This document shows, one piece after another, positions 1 through 5,631 of a stretch of 6,264 nucleotides of DNA. Origin of the DNA: Woeseia sp964560775 (lineage in GTDB: Bacteria; Pseudomonadota; Gammaproteobacteria; Steroidobacterales; Woeseiaceae). Location of the stretch: assembly GCA_964560775.1 (NCBI GenBank), contig CAZLNH010000033.1, positions 1 through 6,264 of the forward strand. Direction: 5' to 3'. Under the pieces are notes generated by a model, which was not told where the DNA came from, ran no database searches, and was given only the letters and a program-made list of their open reading frames with translations. Both the position numbers and the translations under genes were made by a program. The stretch's first letter is position 1. Each line of letters opens with the position of its first letter.

Positions 1-386
1 ACCAGCACCATGCCCTGGTGAAAATCGCAAAAGTCCCGGACGATTGGCGGCAAGTCGAGTTTTTCGAGTGTCGGAACCTCATTGGGGATATGGCGGAAAA
101 CCGCCCCGACTCCCGATGCTTTTCGAAACAGGTTGACGCGAAAGCGACCACCTTCCTCGCCGACGTAGGAAAAATCGAGGTCATGGCCGGATTCGAAGTG
201 TTCGCGTTGCGACGTGCTAAGAATTTCCATGACGTAGTTTTCGAGTTCGGAATCAGACAGGTCACGAAACTTGATCGGCATCAGGTCGCCGTTCATGCGC
301 AGCATCGGCGGTACACCGACGGCGAGATGCACGTCCGAGCATCCCTGGGCCAGTCCAAGTTTCAGGAACGAGTCAATACGTGGCAT
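1..386 (-). CDS. PilT/PilU-family type IV pilus retraction ATPase, N-terminal part (runs off left edge)
   Basis: Secretion-type hexameric ATPases of this family sit at the inner-membrane base of type IV pili and drive pilus retraction. The visible 128 complete codons form the N-terminal PAS-like domain of PilT. They include the SDVHL segment (residues 17-21), a GVPPMLR-like strand (24-30), RFRVNLF (81-87) and GAVFRHIP (94-101), ending in HQGMVL at the edge. In PilT the Walker A loop follows within a few residues, so it should lie just outside the window. The ATG at 384-386 is preceded by AGGTAGG about 8 nt upstream, and a stop occurs in frame shortly before it, so this start is well supported. 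The sequence resembles PilT (SDxHL, GAVFR.IP) somewhat more than classical PilU, but the catalytic part is missing. I therefore give no symbol; it may be one of several PilT paralogues. The gene lies downstream of the HEAT-kinase gene on the same strand, 161 bp away, and no clear promoter could be picked in the gap. Confidence 0.88.
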   Translation of the reverse strand, partial: MPRIDSFLKLGLAQGCSDVHLAVGVPPMLRMNGDLMPIKFRDLSDSELENYVMEILSTSQREHFESGHDLDFSYVGEEGGRFRVNLFRKASGVGAVFRHIPNEVPTLEKLDLPPIVRDFCDFHQGMVL

Positions 387-525
387 GGAATGCGCCTACC
401 TTTTTTGCGTCACGAAATCAGCCGGTTAGCCCGCATCGGTCACCGCTGCGAGTTAAGTATCCTAGGCGGAAATCCGGCCGGGTGCCAGTGCGTTGGCGCA
501 AGATTGACCGGGCAGGCGGCGCTGT

Positions 526-549
526 AGTGTGCGCCGGTGCACACTTTTT
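526..549 (+). terminator. Hairpin with T-tract behind the kinase gene, oriented as a plus-strand terminator
   Basis: GTGTGCGCC and GGTGCACAC (527-544) form a near-perfect stem with one G-T wobble, followed at once by TTTTT (545-549) on the plus strand. The T-tract overlaps the kinase stop codon (TAA, 548-550 on the minus strand). On the minus strand the hairpin is preceded by A residues and has no U-tract after it. It would therefore act as an intrinsic terminator mainly for plus-strand transcripts, or simply as a 3'-end stem for the kinase mRNA. No gene on the plus strand upstream needs a terminator, so its role is uncertain. Confidence 0.45.
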
Positions 550-2929
550 AAAGCTGGAGGGCGTTGAGCGCGTCGATCAGGTCATTCATGGACTGGTGGC
601 GCTTCGATTTATCGACCGACATGGCTTTCGTGATGATATTGGCGAATTCTTCGGGAACATTCGGATTGACGTCGCGGCAAAGCTTGGCCTTGCCCTGCAC
701 ATGCTGGTACATGACCGACATATGGTCGCCCCGGCTGTAGGGCGGTATGCCGGTCACCATCTCGTACATGATGACGCCAATACTGTAGATGTCGGCCGTC
801 TCGTCAACCTTCTTGCCAAGAATCTGCTCCGGCGCCATGTATTTCGGTGAGCCGATTACATAACCGGTCTTGGTCAGCTGCGTGTCGCCGCTCTTCGCCG
901 CGGCCGCAACGCCGAAATCGACGATCTTCAGCAACAATTCGTCATTAATCAGGATGTTCGCGGGCTTCAGGTCGCGGTGGATGACACCGGCCTGATGCGC
1001 GACCGCCATGCCCGTCGCCATGTCCTGCGAGAATTGCAGTGCGCGCTTGAAATCCATTGGCTTGTTATCGACGATTTCGCCACCGAGCGTATGCGACGGG
1101 AAGTATTCCATCGAAATTGCGTAACAGCCCTGCAAGTGCAAAAAGTCATAGATACGGATGACGTTGCGATGCGTGATCTTCCGCGAGTAACGGAGTTCAT
1201 GCACGAAGCGTTTCATCATTTCCTCGTCCGATGAGACGTTCGGATTCAGGAACTTGAGAATCAGGCGTTCGTCCACGACGAGATCCTGCATCAGCAGTAC
1301 GGTGCCGAAAGCGCCCTTGCCGATTTTCTCGATGTATTTGTAACGGCCGTCGATGACATCGCCGGGCGTCAGCGTCGAAATATCCAGGATGTTCTTTTCC
1401 GGTGCCTGGATAATGCTCTCGATGTCCTCGTTCTCGATGAGCAGGGTCTTGGTCTGGTCGGCAATCTTCTCGGCCCGGATGTTCTCCTCCATCACGGTAC
1501 GGGAGAACTTCGCATCGATTTCCTTGATTGCCTTGTCCGCGGTGTTGATGATCACCGAATCATTGGACTGTTTTATTTTTTCCAGTGCTCCGCGGACGGT
1601 GTCAGCGCGCTTCTGGTCAGCAAGATGCGCAATCGCCTTGATCGCCTCAACCTGCACGTCGCGCTCGGTCCGCTTCAGCAACGGGACGATCTTGTCGATG
1701 ATGTTGTGGTCTCCGAGCTTGCCCAGCGCACGCAAAAGTACCGTGTCCATCTTCGCGTTCTTGCCAAGCATCGAAACCAGCTTCGGGATGGCTTCCTTGT
1801 TGCCGATCTGTGACAACGCGTCAACGGCACGTTCGCGCACCCACCAGTCCGTGTCATCCGTCGCCTTGATCAATTCCGAAACCGCACGCTCGTCCTTGGT
1901 GGCGTTCAGGATTTCAATCGCAGCACGGCGGATGTCCTCATTCTTGTCATTGATCAGGTGCAGCACTGAATCAACGACTTTCGGGCCGCCGATTTCGGCC
2001 AGTGCGTCGCCGGCGCGGGCCCGTACCCACCAGTCGTCGTCCTGCAGTGCCTCGAGCAGATCCTTGACGGAGTCGGCATCGCCGATTTCGTTCAGGACCT
2101 CGACGGCGGCGCGGCGCGTGTACTCGGACTCATCCTTCAGCGCGGGTACGAGGTATTTGACGGTATCCGGATGGTTTATATTGATCAGGACGTCAACAGC
2201 CTTGTTTTGCACATCGAGGTCCGGGTCCAGCAGCAGTTTGGCCACTTTCCGTATATCCACGCTGCCCTTGCGCCGGGCAAGCGCTGTCAGTGCCGCGGCC
2301 CGTACCATCTTGTGGCCGTCGCCAAGCTGCATTTCCAGTGCGTGGTTGATGTCGGACGTGTCGAAGCGAGCCAGCAGATTGATCAGGTGGATCTTGATCA
2401 CCGGGTCCTTGCCGCCCATGCGCGCAATCAGGTCCGGGACCATGTCCTCGGTGACGATTTCCTCGATGATACTGAACAGCGCCGCCTTTTCCCGGGGTTC
2501 GAGTTCGTAGGCGCGCCGAAGCAGGTCGTGCACACTGAGATTGTGCTTGTGCACCTTCAGGATCTCGATCAGCGCCGGCTTCGACACTTCCGGGTCATCA
2601 AAGAACTCCAGCAGCGAATTGGGGTTGTAACTGTTGCTGCTCGACAGCGCCCAGGCCGTGCCGGACACGACACGGTCGCCGCCGTCGGCGAGGCCGTCGC
2701 GGTAGTGGCTTAACGTCTTGTCGCTGACCTGGCTCGCGAGTATGTCGACAAACACCATCATGCGGGCCTTGTCGCTCATCGCCAGCGCATCGATCGTGCG
2801 CGGTATGACCTTCGGGCCAAGATTCTTCAGTTTTTCGATCGCGCGCTGCGCCGAGGGCGAATTTATGTCCTGTTCGCTCGCGAGCTGGCCCAGCAGCTGA
2901 TCCGCGCGAAATCCGCCCAGCAGGTTCAT
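548..2929 (-). CDS. HEAT-repeat scaffold fused to a Hanks-type Ser/Thr protein kinase
   Basis: This 793-residue, apparently cytosolic protein shows no signal peptide or membrane segment. Residues 1-150 are helical and unassigned. Residues about 165-475 are HEAT/PBS-lyase-type repeats with a regular 31-residue spacing. Residues 475-520 are a charged linker, and 529-790 are a full kinase domain. The kinase has the glycine loop G537-K-G-A-F-G-T-V544, the ATP lysine K559, the helix-C glutamate E578, the catalytic loop HRDLKPAN (651-658; D653, N658), DFG (671-673) and APE (699-701). It is thus an RD kinase with all key residues and should be active, probably switched on by phosphorylation of the activation loop (T683, T686, T688 or S694 are candidates). 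HEAT arrays usually bind protein partners, so the N-terminus probably supplies target or scaffold binding. The substrate is unknown. The start ATG at 2929 has only a weak GGAG about 11 nt upstream. A small upstream ORF ends in an ATGA overlap with it. A PilT-family gene follows on the same strand. Confidence 0.93.
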   Translation of the reverse strand: MNLLGGFRADQLLGQLASEQDINSPSAQRAIEKLKNLGPKVIPRTIDALAMSDKARMMVFVDILASQVSDKTLSHYRDGLADGGDRVVSGTAWALSSSNSYNPNSLLEFFDDPEVSKPALIEILKVHKHNLSVHDLLRRAYELEPREKAALFSIIEEIVTEDMVPDLIARMGGKDPVIKIHLINLLARFDTSDINHALEMQLGDGHKMVRAAALTALARRKGSVDIRKVAKLLLDPDLDVQNKAVDVLININHPDTVKYLVPALKDESEYTRRAAVEVLNEIGDADSVKDLLEALQDDDWWVRARAGDALAEIGGPKVVDSVLHLINDKNEDIRRAAIEILNATKDERAVSELIKATDDTDWWVRERAVDALSQIGNKEAIPKLVSMLGKNAKMDTVLLRALGKLGDHNIIDKIVPLLKRTERDVQVEAIKAIAHLADQKRADTVRGALEKIKQSNDSVIINTADKAIKEIDAKFSRTVMEENIRAEKIADQTKTLLIENEDIESIIQAPEKNILDISTLTPGDVIDGRYKYIEKIGKGAFGTVLLMQDLVVDERLILKFLNPNVSSDEEMMKRFVHELRYSRKITHRNVIRIYDFLHLQGCYAISMEYFPSHTLGGEIVDNKPMDFKRALQFSQDMATGMAVAHQAGVIHRDLKPANILINDELLLKIVDFGVAAAAKSGDTQLTKTGYVIGSPKYMAPEQILGKKVDETADIYSIGVIMYEMVTGIPPYSRGDHMSVMYQHVQGKAKLCRDVNPNVPEEFANIITKAMSVDKSKRHQSMNDLIDALNALQL
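1754..2125 (-). repeat. Tandem 62-residue (186-bp) duplication within the HEAT array
   Basis: Residues 269-330 (1940-2125) and 331-392 (1754-1939) of the kinase protein align without gaps. TRRAAVEVLN in the first matches IRRAAIEILN in the second, and DDDWWVRARAGDALAEIG matches DTDWWVRERAVDALSQIG. Each unit consists of two 31-residue HEAT repeats, so a two-repeat block seems to have been copied once. The WWVR element occurs at residues 300-303 and 362-365 and in no other repeat. The repeats are visible in the protein; the DNA copies have diverged. Confidence 0.8.
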
Positions 2930-3015
2930 GGGATTGCGTGCTCCGGCCGCCGGATGCAGGAATACAGGTGTTCATCCGCGGCATTTGCCGGACACAGCGA
3001 TACTGTGCCGCGCAC
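2926..3015 (-). CDS. Possible 29-codon leader ORF translationally coupled to the kinase gene
   Basis: A GTG codon at 3013-3015 lies 9 nt after a consensus Shine-Dalgarno AGGAGG (3025-3030, minus strand). From it an open frame runs 29 codons (beginning VRGTVSLCPA, ending PEHAIP) to a TGA at 2926-2928 that overlaps the kinase ATG as ATGA. An in-frame ATG at 3022-3024 also exists but directly abuts the AGGAGG, so GTG is the better-spaced start. The peptide has no recognisable domain, membrane segment or run of regulatory codons. About two thirds of its codons end in G or C, which does not decide whether it codes. It could couple translation of the kinase, whose own Shine-Dalgarno is weak. It could equally be a chance frame. 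Confidence 0.3.
   Translation of the reverse strand: MRGTVSLCPANAADEHLYSCIRRPEHAIP
2942..2978 (-). promoter_or_regulatory. Two mutually exclusive hairpins at the kinase ribosome-binding site
   Basis: In the minus-strand transcript, CGGATG (2973-2978) can pair with CATCCG (2951-2956). Alternatively TCCGG (2950-2954) can pair with CCGGA (2942-2946) across a 3-nt loop. The two stems share bases 2951-2954, so only one can form at a time. The second stem takes up the GGA of the only Shine-Dalgarno-like GGAG before the kinase ATG, and the first leaves it free. Short GC-rich stems arise by chance, so a switch is inference only. Confidence 0.25.
2979..3007. promoter_or_regulatory. Adjacent operator-like inverted repeats upstream of the kinase gene
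   Basis: Two perfect palindromes stand 2 bp apart: CGGCA-TT-TGCCG (2979-2990) and CACAG-N5-CTGTG (2993-3007). They fall in the kinase leader, inside the possible small ORF. They could be protein-binding sites or RNA stems. I recognise neither as the site of a known regulator. Confidence 0.25.
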
Positions 3016-3024
3016 CGCCGACAT

Positions 3025-3030
3025 CCTCCT
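3025..3030 (-). promoter_or_regulatory. Consensus Shine-Dalgarno AGGAGG in the kinase leader
   Basis: The minus strand reads AGGAGG, a perfect anti-16S match, about 95 nt upstream of the kinase ATG. It is too far away to serve the kinase start but is correctly placed (9 nt) for the GTG at 3015. In a noncoding leader such a motif would have no job, and it is the main argument for the small leader ORF. Confidence 0.4.
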
Positions 3031-3249
3031 GCGCCATTCCTGTTGTGCGTTAAGGACTATGAATCTCAATGTTTTTGCTCTGGCCGGACCGTCAGCCCCC
3101 TTGACCGTTGCGGATGCCGGGGACGATACGCCGGCCGTGACCCCTCGCCGCGGCATTATGCCACATCACCCGGCCGCTACACGTTGCACAGCGGTTACCG
3201 TGGCGGGCGCGGCCTCACATTCGGGGCAGGAATTGTCCGGCTGCTCCGC

Positions 3250-3255
3250 TACAAT
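3250..3255 (+). promoter_or_regulatory. Candidate -10 box for mrp–dcd
   Basis: TACAAT matches the sigma-70 -10 consensus at five of six positions and stands out in GC-rich surroundings, 64 bp before the mrp GTG. No good -35 hexamer lies 16-18 bp upstream (CAGGAA at 3227-3232); a TTGTCC at 3233-3238 is only 11 bp away. Initiation would fall near 3261-3263, at the foot of the following hairpin. Confidence 0.3.
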
Positions 3256-3260
3256 ACGCC

Positions 3261-3288
3261 GCCCGGTGGGCAGAGTGCGCCCACGGGC
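3261..3288 (+). promoter_or_regulatory. Strong stem-loop in the mrp leader
   Basis: GCCCGGTGGGC (3261-3271) pairs with GCCCACGGGC (3279-3288) over ten base pairs, with one bulged G and a 7-nt loop (AGAGTGC). AAAATTT follows rather than a run of T, so it is not a standard terminator. If transcription starts from the TACAAT box, the stem forms the 5' end of the mRNA and could protect it from decay. It could also attenuate transcription or bind a regulator. Confidence 0.4.
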
Positions 3289-3318
3289 AAAATTTAACCT
3301 AATGCAGTCGAGTGAAGT

Positions 3319-4410
3319 GTGACAGTGTCAGCAAATTCCGAACTTAAAACCGCGCTGGAGCAGGCGCCATTGCCCGAAATCGGCCATCCTCTCGCGGCCA
3401 TCGGCCGTGTCGTCAACGCCGAAAGCAGTGGCGACGGCGTTGACATCGGCGTCGAGCTGGGCATACCGGCCGATGGCCTCAAGCAGGCCCTTGAGGCGCA
3501 CTTTGAGGAAATTGCGAGAAAGATAACCGGTAGCGACACGATTCGTATCGCAATCAGCAGCCGGATTCGCGCGCACGGCGTGCAACCGAACCTGAAGCCG
3601 TTGGCAAACGTCAGCAACATCATCGCCATCGCGTCGGGCAAGGGCGGCGTCGGCAAGTCGACGACCGCGGTCAACCTGGCGCTGGCGCTGGCTGCCGATG
3701 GCGCGTCGGTCGGCATCCTCGATGCGGACATATACGGCCCCAGCCAGCCCCTGATGCTCGGTCTGGCCGGTGAGCAGCCGCTAAGCGACGGCAAGATGAT
3801 GGAGCCGCTGAAGGCGCACGGCGTCGAAGTCATGTCGGTCGGTTTCCTGGTCGATGCCGAGCAGCCGATGGCGTGGCGCGGTCCGATGGTGACCCAGGCG
3901 CTGAACCAGCTGCTGCAGCAAACCGCCTGGTCGGAGCTCGACTACCTGATCGTCGACATGCCGCCCGGCACAGGAGATATCCAGCTGACGCTGTCGCAGC
4001 GTGTGCCGGTCTCCGGCGCGGTCATCGTCACTACGCCGCAGGACATTGCTTTGCTGGATGCGCGCAAGGGCCTGCAGATGTTCCGCAAGGTGTCGGTACC
4101 AGTGCTCGGGATCGTTGAAAACATGAGCACGCATATCTGCAGCGAGTGCGGCCACGAGGAGCCGCTGTTCGGCAGTGGCGGCGGTGAGCAAATGTCGAAG
4201 GATTACGACGTGGAGTTGCTCGGACAGCTGCCGCTCGAGATCGCTATCCGGCTGCAAACGGACAGTGGCACGCCGACGGTCGTTGCAGACCCGGACAGTG
4301 CCGCCGCACAGGCCTATCGCCGCACGGCCCGGCGCATGGCGGCGCGTCTTGCGATGCGGGGACGCGACTACAGCCGCAAATTCCCGAACATCGTCGTTGA
4401 GGACAGCTGA
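3319..4410 (+). CDS. apbC: Iron-sulfur cluster carrier protein Mrp/ApbC (P-loop NTPase)
   Basis: This 363-residue cytosolic protein binds and transfers Fe-S clusters to apoproteins, dependent on ATP hydrolysis. The N-terminal MIP18/DUF59-like domain spans about residues 8-85. The Mrp/NBP35 ATPase domain follows, with the deviant Walker A SGKGGVGKST (106-115; signature K108, catalytic K113), the switch I region LDADIYGPSQ (134-143) and the Walker B/switch II region VDMPPGTGD (212-220). The paired cysteines C274 and C277 in CSEC bridge the cluster at the dimer interface. Length and motifs are normal for the bacterial family. An in-frame TGA at 3313-3315 limits the start to the GTG at 3319 or the GTG at 3325. 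I chose 3319 because GAG sits 6 nt before it, but the Shine-Dalgarno is weak either way. The stop overlaps the dcd start by one base (TGATG), so the two are co-transcribed and probably coupled. Many Gammaproteobacteria have the same mrp–dcd order. Confidence 0.95.
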   Translation: MTVSANSELKTALEQAPLPEIGHPLAAIGRVVNAESSGDGVDIGVELGIPADGLKQALEAHFEEIARKITGSDTIRIAISSRIRAHGVQPNLKPLANVSNIIAIASGKGGVGKSTTAVNLALALAADGASVGILDADIYGPSQPLMLGLAGEQPLSDGKMMEPLKAHGVEVMSVGFLVDAEQPMAWRGPMVTQALNQLLQQTAWSELDYLIVDMPPGTGDIQLTLSQRVPVSGAVIVTTPQDIALLDARKGLQMFRKVSVPVLGIVENMSTHICSECGHEEPLFGSGGGEQMSKDYDVELLGQLPLEIAIRLQTDSGTPTVVADPDSAAAQAYRRTARRMAARLAMRGRDYSRKFPNIVVEDS

Positions 4411-4976
4411 TGAGCATCAAGTCGGATCGCTGGATCCGCCGCATGGCAGAACAGCACGGTATGATCGAACCGTTCGCACCACAGCAGGTGCGCCACAATG
4501 ACAGTGGCCAGATTGTGTCCTATGGCACGTCGAGCTATGGCTATGATGTCCGGTGTTCGAGCGAGTTCAAGGTGTTCACGAACATTGAATCAGCGATCGT
4601 CGATCCGAAGAAATTCGACGAATCGAGTTTCGTCGACAAGACCGGCGATGTCTGCATCATCCCGCCGAACTCCTTCGCGCTGGCGCGCACGGTCGAGTAT
4701 TTCCGTATTCCGCGCAAGGTCCTGACAATATGTGTCGGCAAATCGACCTACGCGCGTTGCGGAATCATCGTCAACGTGACGCCGCTCGAGCCGGAATGGG
4801 AAGGGCACGTAACGCTCGAGTTCTCGAATACGACACCGCTGCCGGCGAAAATCTATGCCAACGAAGGTGTCGCGCAAATGCTGTTTCTCGAGTCGGACGA
4901 GGAATGCGAGCTGTCCTACCGCGATCGTGGCGGCAAATACCAGGGACAAACCGGCGTTACGCTGCCGCGCGCCTGA
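4410..4976 (+). CDS. dcd: dCTP deaminase
   Basis: Dcd converts dCTP to dUTP and ammonia, feeding dUMP to thymidylate synthase. The protein has 188 residues, the normal length. It shows the family motifs SSYGYDVR (41-48), GKSTYARCG (110-118, with S112 and R116 of the active site), and EPEWEGHVTLEFSN (127-140). In that last motif E137 corresponds to the catalytic glutamate of E. coli Dcd. The C-terminal SYRDRGGKYQGQTG (169-182) is the nucleotide-covering tail. The form is the homotrimeric releasing type seen in Gammaproteobacteria; nothing suggests the bifunctional dCTP deaminase/dUTPase. The ATG overlaps the mrp stop by one base, and no separate ribosome-binding site is needed if the ribosome re-initiates. 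The stop lies 7 bp from the convergent purN stop. Confidence 0.96.
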   Translation: MSIKSDRWIRRMAEQHGMIEPFAPQQVRHNDSGQIVSYGTSSYGYDVRCSSEFKVFTNIESAIVDPKKFDESSFVDKTGDVCIIPPNSFALARTVEYFRIPRKVLTICVGKSTYARCGIIVNVTPLEPEWEGHVTLEFSNTTPLPAKIYANEGVAQMLFLESDEECELSYRDRGGKYQGQTGVTLPRA

Positions 4977-4983
4977 GAGCCTG
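4977..4983. other. 7-bp spacer between convergent dcd and purN stops
   Basis: The two operons meet tail to tail with seven bases between stop codons. No hairpin with a T-tract is visible in the spacer or in the last bases of either gene, so the transcripts probably overlap at their 3' ends. Confidence 0.6.
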
Positions 4984-5631
4984 TCACTCGTATTGCAGCG
5001 GTTCGGCCAGCAGGGCGCCGTCGAGCCAGCACGCGCCATCCCGGCATTCGAGACGCCTTGCCGCGTATAGCGACGCGGCATGCGGATAGATCCGGTGCTC
5101 GACTTCAAGCACGCGTGATGCAAGCAAGGCCGGGTCATCGTCCGGCAACACCGGCACACGCCCCTGGACGATGCGTGGGCCGCCGTCCAGTTCATCGGTG
5201 ACAAAATGCACGGTGCTGCCGTGCTCCCGGTCCCCGGCGGCAAGGGCCCGCGCGTGTGTATCCAGACCCGGGTATTTAGGCAACAGGGAAGGATGTATAT
5301 TGAGTACCCGCCCGGCATGCTGCGTTACGAACTCCCGGCCCAGGATGCGCATGAACCCCGCAAGCAGGATCAGTTCGGCGCCCGATGCGCGGATCGCCTC
5401 GGCGAGCGCCGCGTCGAATGCTTCCCGAGCCGAAAAATCACGTGAAGGAATACAGCTCGTGGCAATACCTGCGCGCGATGCACGGGTCAGGCCGAAGGCG
5501 TCATGACGGTTGCTGATCACCAGTGACAGGTCCAGGTCGAGCGTGCCGGCGGCGACCGCGTCGATAAAAGCCTGCAGGTTGGTGCCCCCGCCAGAGATCA
5601 GGACGGCGGCCGGCACGGGGCGGGGCTGCAT
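4984..5631 (-). CDS. purN: Phosphoribosylglycinamide formyltransferase (GAR transformylase)
   Basis: PurN transfers the formyl group of 10-formyltetrahydrofolate to GAR, giving FGAR, in step three of de novo purine synthesis. With the start at 5631 the protein has 215 residues, near the usual size. It shows the phosphate-binding loop ISGGGTNLQ (12-20), the catalytic NIHPSLLPKYPG (N111, H113), and VTDELDGGP with D149. These correspond to the E. coli triad N106/H108/D144. The frame stays open upstream to an ATG at 5682, but that would add an Arg-rich 17-residue extension encoded inside purM. The ATG at 5629-5631 overlaps the purM stop as TGATG and puts the first strand (AAVLISGGG) at the normal distance, so I chose it. 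The gene forms a purMN operon and is probably translated by re-initiation after purM. Confidence 0.95.
   Translation of the reverse strand: MQPRPVPAAVLISGGGTNLQAFIDAVAAGTLDLDLSLVISNRHDAFGLTRASRAGIATSCIPSRDFSAREAFDAALAEAIRASGAELILLAGFMRILGREFVTQHAGRVLNIHPSLLPKYPGLDTHARALAAGDREHGSTVHFVTDELDGGPRIVQGRVPVLPDDDPALLASRVLEVEHRIYPHAASLYAARRLECRDGACWLDGALLAEPLQYE

Larger units (their letters stand above)
2930..3318. other. 389-bp divergent intergenic control region between the HEAT-kinase gene and mrp
   Basis: This gap must hold the start signals of both the leftward kinase transcript and the rightward mrp–dcd transcript. The left part (2942-3030) carries clustered inverted repeats, a strong Shine-Dalgarno and a possible leader ORF. 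The middle (about 3031-3230) shows nothing I can name. The right part has a TACAAT hexamer (3250-3255) and a strong hairpin (3261-3288) before the mrp start. No convincing sigma-70 promoter could be chosen for the kinase. No tRNA or other structured RNA gene was recognised. Confidence 0.6.

Noticed and set aside
454..500. Possible sigma-54 promoter (TGGCAC on the minus strand) before the pilus ATPase gene
   Set aside because: The -24-like element is good, but the -12 position reads CGGA instead of TTGC at the required spacing.
18..527. Plus-strand open frame over the pilus ATPase gene
   Set aside because: The minus strand encodes a clear PilT N-terminal domain. The plus frame gives no recognisable protein and crosses the intergenic gap.
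1569..1582. A-rich run (AAAAAATAAAA on the minus strand) in the kinase gene as a frameshift or slippage site
   Set aside because: In the reading frame it is GAA AAA ATA AAA, which does not form a standard slippery heptamer. The frame continues intact through the kinase domain.
1353..2510. A long open frame (385 codons) on the plus strand inside the kinase gene
   Set aside because: It lies wholly opposite a gene with unmistakable kinase and HEAT motifs. Its product is low-complexity and rich in Ser, Arg and Ile, as expected from antisense reading of a GC-rich gene.
3059..3322. An 87-codon plus-strand frame starting ATG at 3059 and overlapping the mrp GTG by four bases
   Set aside because: AAGGA is only 2 nt before the ATG, which is too close. 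The frame contains rare codons (AGA, ATA, CTA) and no recognisable domain, and it spans the candidate promoter and hairpin. The GTGA overlap alone is not enough to call it.
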